DNA of 64,000 bases from Akkermansiaceae bacterium UBA5688 (GCA_002420315.1 DIHU01000219.1:26947-90946), one strand, 5' to 3'. Numbered from the stretch's first letter, positions 38,001 through 46,761 are shown. Notes: generated by a model not told the origin, from the letters alone. Numbers and translations: made by a program.

Positions 38001-39395
38001 ATGTTAGTTATTTTTTCAAAACTCCCCACAACTCTCACCCTCGGTCTTGCCGCCGTCCTTGTCTCGTGCGAAGCCCTAAAAGGACCCAAGGCAATTAACT
38101 CTGGAACAATCGATTTGCCCGGAGCTTTTTCCCAAGCCAAATCCGGACAAAACGCAAAGATTTCCACCGGATGGATTAAGGAGTTTCGCGACTCCCGTAT
38201 GACCAAAATTGTCAGGGAAGCCCTCGCTCACAATCAAGGACTCAAAGCCGCAGCTTATCGCCTCAAGGCTGCCCGCGAAGGAACTATTATCGGCCGAGCA
38301 AGCCGACTCCCTTCAGTCAATGCCTCAACCTCATATCGTAAAACAGATAGCCAGGATATTTCCTCAAACGAGAACTATTCCATCTCTCTTAACGCCGTCT
38401 GGGAGCCTGACCTCTGGGGGCGACTTCGTAATCTCGATTATTCTGCTCGCGCAAATTACACCGCTTCGATAGCCGACTTCCGTGGCGCCAGACTTTCACT
38501 TGCAGCAAATACCGCAAAGGCTTGGTGTAATCTTGTCACATCGGAACAACAACTCGAACTCGCAAAAACCAACGTCGCGTCATTTAGTCAGGCTCTTATT
38601 GTTGTAGAGCGACGTTACAAGGCAAACACCCTTCGCTCCGTTGATGTCCAATTCGCCCGCAACAATGTCGCCAACTCCAAACGTAGCTTAAGCGTTCGGC
38701 AGCTCGGCCGCGACAACGCCGCCCGGAATCTCGAAGTTCTGCTTGGGAGATATCCAGCTGCCACAATCAATTCATCGACCGACCTTCCCTACCTTTCAGA
38801 ACGCATCCCCATCGGCCTTCCATCCAAACTCCTCGAGCGACGCCCCGATCTCGAGGCGGCCCGCGCCCGCCTCTTTGCCTCAGCTCAGAATGCTGAAGCG
38901 GCTCGTAAGAACCTTCTACCTAACCTTCGCCTAACAGGAGGCACCTCAAATGGCGCAGATACCTTTAGACGCGCCCTAGATCCAAATTTTTTAGTTTATT
39001 CGATAGCTTCATCACTCGCACAAACAGTCTATCAAGGTGGTGCCTTAAGCGCACGCGCACGCGCTGCTCTCGAGCAAAATCGAGCCGTAATCGAAGATTA
39101 TACCCGCCTTGCTTTACTGGCCTTCCGCGAAGTCGAGTCAGCCATCGAAACAGATCGTTCGCTCACCGAACAAGAACGTTATCTTAGACAAGAGGTCAAA
39201 CAATCTCAGCTCGCTGTTAAACGAGCTCTTTCTGACATAAGCCTTGGAATTGATGGAGCCTCTTTCCTAGAATACCTTGAAGCTCAACGGCGGGCAGAAG
39301 CTGCCGGCATCTCATTGATTCGACTCAAGAACCAAAGACTCCAAAACCGTATCGACCTCCATCTGGCCTTAGGCGGTGATTACTTTACAGAATAG
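38001..39395 (+). CDS. Outer-membrane efflux lipoprotein (TolC/OprM/NodT type)
   Basis: A 464-residue outer-membrane factor. The lipobox LAAVLVSC puts the lipidated cysteine at 23. The family's two homologous helical repeats are visible: WIKEFRDSRMTKIVREALAHN with AAREGTIIGRASRLPSVNA, and LLERRPDLEAARARLFASAQNAEAARKNLLPNL. YQGGAL and the late FREVESAIETD are typical of OprM-like channels. It is the exit duct for RND or other tripartite pumps. No pump genes are adjacent; an RND pump lies 21 kb away at 60.4 kb on the other strand and may use this duct. Confidence 0.92.
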   Translation: MLVIFSKLPTTLTLGLAAVLVSCEALKGPKAINSGTIDLPGAFSQAKSGQNAKISTGWIKEFRDSRMTKIVREALAHNQGLKAAAYRLKAAREGTIIGRASRLPSVNASTSYRKTDSQDISSNENYSISLNAVWEPDLWGRLRNLDYSARANYTASIADFRGARLSLAANTAKAWCNLVTSEQQLELAKTNVASFSQALIVVERRYKANTLRSVDVQFARNNVANSKRSLSVRQLGRDNAARNLEVLLGRYPAATINSSTDLPYLSERIPIGLPSKLLERRPDLEAARARLFASAQNAEAARKNLLPNLRLTGGTSNGADTFRRALDPNFLVYSIASSLAQTVYQGGALSARARAALEQNRAVIEDYTRLALLAFREVESAIETDRSLTEQERYLRQEVKQSQLAVKRALSDISLGIDGASFLEYLEAQRRAEAAGISLIRLKNQRLQNRIDLHLALGGDYFTE

Positions 39396-39537
39396 CATTC
39401 CGAATTGGACTCCATCTCACTCATCGCAACCCTAAGGAGCTGTAGTTTTTATCCTACGGCAGGTCAAACTTCGCGGAAGACAAGCTCTTCGGACCAACCA
39501 CAAAAAATTCTACGAAATTTTCCTTGATCAGATTCCT

Positions 39538-39564
39538 CATTAACGCGAGTAACTCGCGTTAATG
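39538..39564. promoter_or_regulatory. Perfect 27-bp palindrome ending in the start codon of the next gene
   Basis: Thirteen bases (CATTAACGCGAGT) are followed by a single A and then by their exact complement (ACTCGCGTTAATG). The last three bases of the right arm are the ATG of the porin-like gene at 39562. A dimeric repressor bound here would cover the start. In RNA the same bases could form a 13-bp hairpin that hides the start codon. It occupies the place where a Shine-Dalgarno sequence would be. Confidence 0.7.
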
Positions 39565-40713
39565 AAGCTGCTTTCCACTCTGGCGATTTTCACCAGTTCC
39601 TTGCTTGCAGACATTAGTCTTGATCCCACCTTTCACTTCAATGGGGTCATTGGGGACACCTCAGCCGAGTCGTTCAGCGAGATTGGAGGCCACGCCCACG
39701 ATCCCAATGACAACTTTGCCGTTCAGGGTTTGGAGCCTGGGATGAACCTTCGGGTCGATGACTGGCTCGCCGGTTTCACCAACATTAACATTTTCACGGA
39801 TCCGAATCACGAGATTGATTGGGAACTCGAAGAAGCTTTCCTAAAGTTCAAAAATCTCCCGGGAGGCTTTGAAGTTCGTGGGGGGCGTATGCTCGCCCGA
39901 ATGGGGCTTCAAAATAATCAGCACCTCCACACGTGGACTCTGATCAACTCCAACCTCACCACTTCTCAGTTTCTTGGTGAGGAAGGTTTAATGAGCGAGG
40001 GAATCGAGCTAACCTGGCGAAAAGACTTCGATCGGGGATTCTTAGCAATCTCATCCAACTTTAGCAATACCGCTTCTCATCATCACCGTGATGATGAGGG
40101 CCACGGAGAGGACGAGCATGGGCACTCACCCGAAGACGCCTTTATGGAAGACAACGTATTCGTGTCTCGATTACTCCTCAGCTACAACTGGAATGATTTT
40201 CATCAAAATATTCTGGGACTTAACACAGCATGGGGAAAAAACGGCTATCGTCGTAAAACCTCCATGCACTCGATCGATTACGCCTATACTTGGCGAGAAA
40301 ATGGTATCGAACTAGGTGGACGGGAATTCTCTATCGGCGCCGAATATTTTTATCGTGACGTCGAGTGGATGGGTGCAGACGACCCCACGCTCCGCGGAGC
40401 AACCTCACAGAATAGCTTAATGGCCTACATTAATTACCGTTTTCATCCACAATGGGTTGCTGGCCTCCGCTACGAATACCTGGCAGGAGCCAGCGGTGGG
40501 GCCGATATTCACCTGGGCGAAACCGAGTATGCTTCTTTCGAGTCCGCCAAGCGTGAACGCCTCACCATTGCTCTAACCCGCGAATTCCGCCACAGCGACC
40601 TCATGCTCTCTACTATCCGTCTCCAGTATTCCCACGATGACCTAGAGAACGAAAATGCTGATTCTATCTGGCTGCAATTCGGGTTCAATTTCGGTGGTCC
40701 CGAGATCCGCTAG
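39562..40713 (+). CDS. Porin-like outer-membrane beta-barrel protein with His-rich loop
   Basis: A 383-residue protein with a signal peptide (MKLLSTLAIFTSSLLA) and alternating amphipathic strands throughout, such as FLAISSNFSN, FSIGAEYFYRDVEW, WVAGLRYEYLAG and SIWLQFGFNFGG. A loop at about residues 172-190 contains seven histidines among acidic residues (SHHHRDDEGHGEDEHGHS), and GGHAHD occurs near 42-47. His/Asp loops of this kind are found in zinc- or other metal-related outer-membrane proteins, so metal capture or uptake is a reasonable guess. The upstream in-frame stop at 39550 limits the start to this ATG or a later one. No transporter is adjacent. Confidence 0.7.
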   Translation: MKLLSTLAIFTSSLLADISLDPTFHFNGVIGDTSAESFSEIGGHAHDPNDNFAVQGLEPGMNLRVDDWLAGFTNINIFTDPNHEIDWELEEAFLKFKNLPGGFEVRGGRMLARMGLQNNQHLHTWTLINSNLTTSQFLGEEGLMSEGIELTWRKDFDRGFLAISSNFSNTASHHHRDDEGHGEDEHGHSPEDAFMEDNVFVSRLLLSYNWNDFHQNILGLNTAWGKNGYRRKTSMHSIDYAYTWRENGIELGGREFSIGAEYFYRDVEWMGADDPTLRGATSQNSLMAYINYRFHPQWVAGLRYEYLAGASGGADIHLGETEYASFESAKRERLTIALTREFRHSDLMLSTIRLQYSHDDLENENADSIWLQFGFNFGGPEIR

Positions 40714-40951
40714 CAAGCTTCCCATAGTGGATTCATTTAGTTTAAAATAGGGGTCATCACTACAGAATTCTCCTTTAAGGAACAAAGCCGAGGTTTTTTG
40801 GCAGATCGTGATTCAGCGAGAAATCACCACCATTGCCAGATCATAGAACGATGAGAGATCCCTTTTATTTTAGAGTGAAGATAGCGCTAGAGAGGGATTT
40901 CTTTGATTTTCCATTGAAAAAAACCTCGCGGGCCTTTCTCCTCCCGGCCAT

Positions 40952-43336
40952 ATGAACGTTTCGCTCACCTGGCTTAAAGAACGCCTCGATTTTGGCTCCC
41001 GCTCGCTCGAAGAAGTCTGCGACCTGCTAACCTTTGCTGGCATCGAAATCGAAGGCCTCCAAGAAATAGGTGTCAAGAGCGACCAAATTGTGGTGGCCGA
41101 AATCAAGGAAGCAGTCCAACACCCTGACGCCGACCGACTCAAAGTCACTAAAGTTGACGCCGGCGAAGGCTCGCTTCGTCAGATTGTATGCGGTGCCACT
41201 AACTACAAAGTCGGTGATAAAGTTCCATGCTGCCTCCCCGGAGCCGCTCTGCCCGGCGGATTTAAGATCGGCGAAACCAAAATGCGCGGAGTTGAATCCA
41301 AAGGCATGCTCGCTGCCGGATCCGAAATCGGCCTCACCGATAAGGAAGACGGCCTTCTCATTCTCGATTCCGATTTCAAAGTCGGAACCCCCGTCAAAGA
41401 CCTTTTCGATTCCGATACCCTCATCGAAGTCGAAATTACACCAAACCGTCCCGACCTCCTTTCCCACTCCGGCCTAGCCCGTGAACTTGCCGCGCTTCTT
41501 CACACCGAAACCAAGCCGATCGTGAAATCGCAGCCCACCGAACTCGCTGAAGATTCTGGAGTCGTCACCGTCGATTCCACGACTTGCCCATTCTATTCTG
41601 TCCTCAGTATTAAAGGAGTCAAAGTCTCTCCAAGCCCGGATTGGCTTGTAAAGAAACTTAAAGCCATTGGCCTTCGTCCCATCAATAACATCGTTGATAT
41701 TACAAACTATGTCCTCCACGAAATCGGCCAACCGCTTCATGCCTTCGACGCTCGTAAGGTCAATGGAGCTATTCACGTTCGCCAAGCCTCCGAGGACGAA
41801 GAATTCAAAGCCCTCGATGAAGAAACCTACGCCCTCAAAGACATCGACTGCGTCATCTCTGACCAATCTGGCACACCCCTCGCTCTCGCTGGAATCATGG
41901 GCGGGCTCGACAGCGGAGTCACTGATTCCACTACCGAGATCCTCCTCGAGTCTGCTTATTTTACCACTTCTGAGATCCGCCGGAGCTCCCGTCGTCTCTT
42001 TCTGACATCTGATTCCTCCTATCGCTTCGAGCGCGGAGTCGATCCTCAACAAGTCTTGCCCGCCTCGGCCCTTGCGGCCGCCCTCATTCTTGAAATCGCC
42101 GGTGGTGAAATCTCTCCGCGAACCATAACTGCCGGACACCTTCCTAAAGAACTCCCGTCGGTCAAACTCGACGTAGGTCGTATGCTACAGCTCATGGACA
42201 ACAGCATCTCACTAGAAGACGCTGGAACCATCCTCACTCGCCTCGGTCTTTCTTCATCTGATCTTGAAACCTGGAAAATTCCAAGCTGGCGCGGCGACCT
42301 AGAACGTTCCGCTGACCTTGTCGAAGAAATCGCCCGCACCCACGGACTTGAAAATATCCCATCCCGCACCGGTGGAACTGCCGTCGACGAAAGTAAAACC
42401 GACCGCGACTACGACCTCCTCCTCGATTTCAAAAAGAATCTAGTTGTATTAGGCTTTCACGAGAGCCAAACCATCAAATTGATCGCCGAAAGCCAACTTC
42501 GTGACTGCCTCCCGCTTCGACCAATCCAGGACGGCGATCTCATAAAAGTGACCCGCCCAATCAGCGAAGATCACACCATTCTGCGTCCCTCACTCACTCC
42601 TGGGCTCATAGCCACCGCGGAAAACAATCTTCGGCAAGGCGCCAAAACCCTTCGCTTTTTCGAAGCTGGACGCCAGTTTCGAAACGTCGGTGGTGGCAAA
42701 GCCACCGATCTCGAAGCCGATTCTATCGCAATTCTCCTCGGCGGAGAAGCCAGCCCTCTCTCTTGGACTCGTAGTAAGAGTCGCGAACTTGATCTTTACG
42801 ATCTTAAAGCCGCCATCCAAGCCGCACTCGGTAATCGTTCAATTCAATTCACAACCCGTGCTTGCGATGGCTTCCTTCTCAGCGGAGACATTCAACTCAG
42901 CGGAAAACCGATTGGTACATTTGCTCAAGTCATGCCCTCCCGAGCTCGTGAGATCAGCTTTAAAGCTCCCATCTATCTCGCAGAGCTCGATCAAAAAAAG
43001 GTCCTTGGAATCAAAAAAGATATGTTCCAAATCGAACCCCTTCCTCAATTTCCTGGATCGAGCCGTGACATCGCAATGGAGCTCCCCATCGAAACCAGTA
43101 ATGCTGAGATCGAAAAAGCCCTCGGCAAACACAGCGACCCCCTGCTGGTATCAGCCACTTGCTTCGACCAATTCCACGATCCCTCTGGAAAAAAAATGCC
43201 CGCTGATAAACGTTCTATCGCTTACTCATTTGGCTATCGATCTGATAAGGGCACGATGAAACAAAAGGAAGTTGACGCTGCACACGACAAACTTCGAGCG
43301 CACCTCGAGAAGACCCTACCCGTCACCTTCCGCTAA
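40952..43336 (+). CDS. pheT: Phenylalanine--tRNA ligase beta subunit
   Basis: A 794-residue subunit of the alpha2-beta2 enzyme. Domain order is complete: MNVSLTWLKE start, EMAP-type tRNA-binding domain (about 40-150, HPDADRLKV, CGATNY), B3/B4 editing domain (about 210-370), B5 (RFERGVDP then about 400-475), the catalytic-like core with FEAGRQF, and a C-terminal FDX-ACB anticodon domain (FPGSSRDIAMELP to the end). pheS is not next to it, so the two subunits are encoded apart, at least within this window. The 238 bases before it hold no recognised leader or T-box. Confidence 0.96.
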   Translation: MNVSLTWLKERLDFGSRSLEEVCDLLTFAGIEIEGLQEIGVKSDQIVVAEIKEAVQHPDADRLKVTKVDAGEGSLRQIVCGATNYKVGDKVPCCLPGAALPGGFKIGETKMRGVESKGMLAAGSEIGLTDKEDGLLILDSDFKVGTPVKDLFDSDTLIEVEITPNRPDLLSHSGLARELAALLHTETKPIVKSQPTELAEDSGVVTVDSTTCPFYSVLSIKGVKVSPSPDWLVKKLKAIGLRPINNIVDITNYVLHEIGQPLHAFDARKVNGAIHVRQASEDEEFKALDEETYALKDIDCVISDQSGTPLALAGIMGGLDSGVTDSTTEILLESAYFTTSEIRRSSRRLFLTSDSSYRFERGVDPQQVLPASALAAALILEIAGGEISPRTITAGHLPKELPSVKLDVGRMLQLMDNSISLEDAGTILTRLGLSSSDLETWKIPSWRGDLERSADLVEEIARTHGLENIPSRTGGTAVDESKTDRDYDLLLDFKKNLVVLGFHESQTIKLIAESQLRDCLPLRPIQDGDLIKVTRPISEDHTILRPSLTPGLIATAENNLRQGAKTLRFFEAGRQFRNVGGGKATDLEADSIAILLGGEASPLSWTRSKSRELDLYDLKAAIQAALGNRSIQFTTRACDGFLLSGDIQLSGKPIGTFAQVMPSRAREISFKAPIYLAELDQKKVLGIKKDMFQIEPLPQFPGSSRDIAMELPIETSNAEIEKALGKHSDPLLVSATCFDQFHDPSGKKMPADKRSIAYSFGYRSDKGTMKQKEVDAAHDKLRAHLEKTLPVTFR

Positions 43337-43356
43337 GGCCGGCGTTCAAATGGATG

Positions 43357-43388
43357 CGCAAGTTCTAAGGAAAGCGATTTCCCTTGCG
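43357..43388 (+). other. Hairpin with GNRA-type loop after pheT
   Basis: CGCAAG (43357-43362) pairs with CTTGCG (43383-43388), and inside it GGAAA (43369-43373) pairs with TTTCC (43378-43382) around a GCGA tetraloop. It lies 20 bases after the pheT stop. No T-run follows on either strand, so it may stabilise the mRNA end rather than terminate transcription. Confidence 0.35.
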
Positions 43389-43516
43389 TCCAAGTAAAAA
43401 AATCGACCATTCCTCCTCTGTTTGCCTCTTATGCAATACAGTCTTCAGCATAGAAGCAGCTAAAGTAATTCGAAACTAGATTATCGCCGCGTCGAAACCC
43501 ACCGAAGACGAGAGGA

Positions 43517-44236
43517 TTAGTCCCCGTAACGATAGTGCCCTTTAATCGAGTAATCAAAGAGCTTATTTTCCCATCGAGGACCGTCACCTATGTTGTGGAC
43601 CACCCATTTTTCGGTTTTTTTGACACCCGGACCTGGAACCACCATCCCAATATGTTTGTTCCCATCCAATAACTGCCAAATAACAATATCACCAAAACTG
43701 TAGTCCTCTGAATCCTGAGTCACACCCAAAACCTGCCCCTTACGGGTAAAAAAGCGTTGTAGGTTCTGAACCCGCCGGTGATCGATATTGGTATCTGGTG
43801 CTTTGGAACCGAAAATCTGTGGATATGCGTAAAAGTTCTCTCTAAGATCAGCGTGAAGTTCAACCTGGAGATCGATCTCAAGACTCCGATACGACCTCAC
43901 GATCAAATCCTCCGCTTTCCCACGATTTGGAGCAATATCGCCGTTGGGAAAATCAATTTTGAAATATGACCCATCGTAATTAACCTGAGCTTGGGTCCGT
44001 TCAAGAGCCGCCGCTGCCAATCGGGAGCCAAAATCACCATCTGATTCAAGCGTCGTGATGGATTCACGAACATTAGCAGGTGAGGTCAAATCAGTTTGAG
44101 CACGCAGAAAAGGGATCAAAGGGCGTAGAAAGAAACTACCCAGAGCGACCGCAAAAGCAACGAGAAGCCAGCCTCCAAATGAGCTTCTGCGCTTTTTTTT
44201 CACCGGGGCAGCCCCGATATACTCAATTGGTCTCAT
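43517..44236 (-). CDS. DUF1287 protein lacking the conserved cysteine
   Basis: A 239-residue membrane-anchored protein (basic KKKRR, then a helix at about 20-36). The rest fits DUF1287, a papain/NlpC-like family: YFKIDFPNGD, IDLQVELHADLRENFYAYP, DTNIDHRRVQNLQRFF, FGDIVIWQL, HIGMV (His195), VVHNIGDGP (His214) and a C-terminal GHYRYGD. In the family the strand after PNGD normally reads GVCTD or similar; here it reads GKAED (106-110), so Ala108 stands at the cysteine position. The protein is likely catalytically dead and may bind peptides or glycan. The start lies only seven bases from that of the divergent CBM9-like gene. Confidence 0.8.
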   Translation of the reverse strand: MRPIEYIGAAPVKKKRRSSFGGWLLVAFAVALGSFFLRPLIPFLRAQTDLTSPANVRESITTLESDGDFGSRLAAAALERTQAQVNYDGSYFKIDFPNGDIAPNRGKAEDLIVRSYRSLEIDLQVELHADLRENFYAYPQIFGSKAPDTNIDHRRVQNLQRFFTRKGQVLGVTQDSEDYSFGDIVIWQLLDGNKHIGMVVPGPGVKKTEKWVVHNIGDGPRWENKLFDYSIKGHYRYGD

Positions 44237-44243
44237 TAAACTT

Positions 44244-44948
44244 ATGTTTGATACTAAGAAGTCTCATATTTCTACGGTTGTGACGAGTGAAAATCTGTCG
44301 TTCTTCTTGAGAAAAAAGATATTTTTTCATCTTGTAGGGCCCGTGGAGCAAGTTGCTGTCATTTTTGCAGAAGAAACCCCAACTTTTTTCGAGCTTGAGC
44401 GTCATGGGGTCATTCTTCTAACAGATTGGTCAGGCTCGAAAATTACAAATTTTCCAAAGTTTCTTTTCTGGATCGATCAAACTCATTTTCACTTTCTGGT
44501 AAGCCAAGAGGGAACCCCTGGCCTGAATCATCCGGACAGCCGATCGGGGCATTATCAATCCGAACTTTGGAAATATGATGTCGCAGAATTTTTCCTGCTT
44601 TCATCCGATAAAAACCGATATCTCGAATTCAACCTTGCTCCGAACGGTGGATGGTGGTCGAGCGGATTTTGCGCCCCTTCGATACCTGCTCCGGGCGAAC
44701 CATTACCTATTCCTAATGTGCAAACCTCAGGAGAGGTGAATCGCGATGGCTGGCGGGCTCGCGCTAGCATTCCATTGTCATGGTTACAAAAAAACTACGG
44801 ATTCAGTAAATCAACATGCCTAAACGCCTGCTTTATCCTGAATTCGCCCGACCAAATCTTTGTCAGTGCCGGCAATCTTGGGGATGGAAACCCCGACTAT
44901 CACCGCCCAAAACAATTCCCTCCCCTCGATCCGATCACTCTCGCGTGA
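44244..44948 (+). CDS. DOMON/CBM9-like protein
   Basis: A protein of up to 234 residues. Residues about 95-234 resemble family 9 carbohydrate-binding or DOMON-like domains: LWKYDVAEFFLLS, YLEFNLAPNGGWW and WRARASIPLSWL. No signal peptide is evident, which is unusual for this fold. The first ATG lies seven bases from the start of the divergent DUF1287 gene, so a later start such as the GTG at 44280 is possible. The gene is 31 bases before a GT9 glycosyltransferase gene and is probably co-transcribed with it. Function unknown. Confidence 0.65.
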   Translation: MFDTKKSHISTVVTSENLSFFLRKKIFFHLVGPVEQVAVIFAEETPTFFELERHGVILLTDWSGSKITNFPKFLFWIDQTHFHFLVSQEGTPGLNHPDSRSGHYQSELWKYDVAEFFLLSSDKNRYLEFNLAPNGGWWSSGFCAPSIPAPGEPLPIPNVQTSGEVNRDGWRARASIPLSWLQKNYGFSKSTCLNACFILNSPDQIFVSAGNLGDGNPDYHRPKQFPPLDPITLA

Positions 44949-44979
44949 CATCTTGGCTCATCCCCCCTATCTTCCGCTC

Positions 44980-45975
44980 ATGCCCGAAACGTCTCAGGCC
45001 GTGCTTTCCCAAGACCGACCTTACCTCCAGTTGAACGAAGGTTACCTGGCAATCGCTTCACCTAATTCTATCGCGGAGGCTTGTTTTAGCATTCCTGCAG
45101 TTCGAGGAATTCAAGCCGTCCGGATTGCAGTGGTGGCAAACCATGAAACAGCTCCATTATGGCGTAAGGTTGACGAAGTCAGCCGAGTCGTTGAGCATTC
45201 TCGCTCTGATTCTGCCCGAAAGATCATTAATTTAATTAGAGAATCTAATTTAAATATCGAGTCTGCGATTGCTTGGGAAGATAGCTCCGCAGCGCAAGCA
45301 TTTGCTAAAATTGGAGTCAAAAATCGCCTTGGCTTCCCTATTAAAAAGCTGGTCAGACATCTCACTCAATCTGTAGCGATCACCCAAAAGCCCGGACCCG
45401 TAGTTCATCGCGTCCAGAGCTACCTCCACTTTGTTAAAAAATTGGGATTTGACCCTTTCCATGCTGTTTATTTCGCCCCTCCAACAAGACCTCAAGCACC
45501 AGACCTTCCAATTCTTGCGATCTCACCTGGATCCGATTTTGGAGATGCTGCCGAGTGGCCAATTGATCGTTTCACAGAATTAGCCAGAGAGTTCTCTGGC
45601 AGATTTGATCTCGCGATCGTTGCACACCCTGACCGACCAGAACCCGCTCTCGATCTCGCAAAATCTCTCGGCAAGGTCATCTGCTCATACGAAGGCGCTG
45701 AGCTAATCAATTTCCTGGCGACCTGCCACGGGCTTATCGCAAGCGATAGTTCCATTCCGCACCTCGCCTCTTTCGTAGGGACACCTTCACTTGTCTTCTT
45801 TGGCCCGAACGAACCCGAATGGCGACGACCTCTCGGTAAAATTCACCAAGTTATTTATGAACACGTTGCCTGTAGCGGCTGCTTCTTGAACAAATGCCCC
45901 TTAGATCATCGATGCATGACTGAGATCACATCAGCTAAAGCCCTGGCCAAAGCTCGCGCTCTTTTCGGCGAATAA
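44980..45975 (+). CDS. GT9 family glycosyltransferase (heptosyltransferase-like)
   Basis: About 331 residues from the ATG at 44980. The C-terminal half carries the ADP-heptose-LPS heptosyltransferase pattern: LAISPGSDFGDAAEWP, FDLAIVAHP, FLATCHGLIASDSSIPHLA and VGTPSLVFFGPNEP. It should add a sugar to the LPS inner core at the inner membrane. The N-terminal half is more diverged, so the exact donor is uncertain. An upstream in-frame start at 44860 lies inside the previous gene and is rejected. CACSGC-like cysteines near the end (ACSGCFLNKCPLDHRC) are also seen in GT9 members. A hairpin follows the gene. Confidence 0.85.
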   Translation: MPETSQAVLSQDRPYLQLNEGYLAIASPNSIAEACFSIPAVRGIQAVRIAVVANHETAPLWRKVDEVSRVVEHSRSDSARKIINLIRESNLNIESAIAWEDSSAAQAFAKIGVKNRLGFPIKKLVRHLTQSVAITQKPGPVVHRVQSYLHFVKKLGFDPFHAVYFAPPTRPQAPDLPILAISPGSDFGDAAEWPIDRFTELAREFSGRFDLAIVAHPDRPEPALDLAKSLGKVICSYEGAELINFLATCHGLIASDSSIPHLASFVGTPSLVFFGPNEPEWRRPLGKIHQVIYEHVACSGCFLNKCPLDHRCMTEITSAKALAKARALFGE

Positions 45976-45978
45976 ATA

Positions 45979-46012
45979 AGCACCTGCGATCTCCAGAATA
46001 GCTGCAGGTGCT
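45979..46012. terminator. Hairpin between convergent GT9 and DUF2017 genes
   Basis: AGCACCTGC (45979-45987) and GCAGGTGCT (46004-46012) form a perfect 9-bp stem with a 16-base loop, three bases after the GT9 stop and 12 before the DUF2017 stop. The placement in a 49-base convergent gap suggests a bidirectional terminator, although only short A/T-rich stretches flank it. Confidence 0.5.
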
Positions 46013-46024
46013 CTGACGATTTAT

Positions 46025-46474
46025 TCAATCACCCATTACATATTGAAGCAACAAGCCCTGAATGTGGCTGTAAAAGTTATTTCGGAAGTAAGCTGCACGC
46101 GCCGAGGAATCTTCAAGCATTTTTGGATCTACATCTTCACGGGCCCCAAATCTGTATTTGTCTTCCAGAGCCAGCCGAGCCTGATTCAGGGCACCATACC
46201 AGACATCAACACTACCCTTCAGAATATGAATTTCATCTTCCTCTTCTTTAGCCCTCATCACCTCCTTCACTACAGTGATTCGCTGCTTTGAAAACTCTTC
46301 GGCTAGTTCAGGAGCCACAATTTCGTCCCACATCGAGTCCTCATCCATCAATCCAGCAAGCCTTCCCGCCAAATCAGAATCACTATCCCCCGCGATCCCA
46401 ATCAGAAGCATCCAATCGTGCTCCGTTTCAGGCACAAGCTTTAATCCACCAGCAACTGTTGGTCCTACTGTCAT
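46025..46474 (-). CDS. DUF2017-type protein downstream of clpS
   Basis: A 149-residue acidic, mostly helical protein. It resembles DUF2017, a family known mainly from Actinobacteria, where the gene also lies directly after clpS; WDEIVAPELAEEF and a central RLALEDKYRFG are the recognisable parts. Function is not known. Its ATG overlaps the clpS TGA, so it is translationally coupled to the ClpAP adaptor and may act in the same proteolysis pathway. Confidence 0.65.
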   Translation of the reverse strand: MTVGPTVAGGLKLVPETEHDWMLLIGIAGDSDSDLAGRLAGLMDEDSMWDEIVAPELAEEFSKQRITVVKEVMRAKEEEDEIHILKGSVDVWYGALNQARLALEDKYRFGAREDVDPKMLEDSSARAAYFRNNFYSHIQGLLLQYVMGD

Positions 46475-46761
46475 TCTGCTCTATCAAGAGTGGCGTGTAG
46501 TTGAGCGCTGTGGAGTTGGTTCACATACATTTCCGCTTTCTCACGATTCCCACTCCAAACAACGGCTCTACCTTTTTGATGCACGGCCATCATCAGTTCC
46601 TCTGCTTTCTCCCTTGAGAAACCAAAGATATTGGTAAGGACGCGACTCACATACTCCATCAGATTCACCGGATCATCTAAAACGACCACCTGCCAAGGCT
46701 TATCAGACTTTTTCTTAATCCTCGCTCGAGTCTCAGGAGCCGGGGCATCTACCGCATCCAT
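46471..46761 (-). CDS. clpS: ATP-dependent Clp protease adaptor ClpS
   Basis: A 96-residue N-end-rule adaptor that delivers substrates to ClpA/ClpC. WQVVVLDDPVNLMEYVSRVL has the Asp and Asn that grip the N-terminal residue, and EKAEELMMAVHQKGRAVVWSG carries the HxxG-like segment of the binding pocket. An N-terminal extension of about 22 residues is normal. It lies three bases after ispG and overlaps the DUF2017 gene by four. Confidence 0.94.
   Translation of the reverse strand: MDAVDAPAPETRARIKKKSDKPWQVVVLDDPVNLMEYVSRVLTNIFGFSREKAEELMMAVHQKGRAVVWSGNREKAEMYVNQLHSAQLHATLDRAE

Noticed and set aside
38001..39395. Efflux duct as part of a local pump operon
   Set aside because: No RND, ABC or MFS pump gene is adjacent; the RND pump at 60.4 kb is distant and on the other strand, so any partnership is only a guess.
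40714..40951. T-box, attenuator or leader peptide before pheT
   Set aside because: No T-box motif, no run of Phe codons in a short frame, and only 5-bp dyads are seen.
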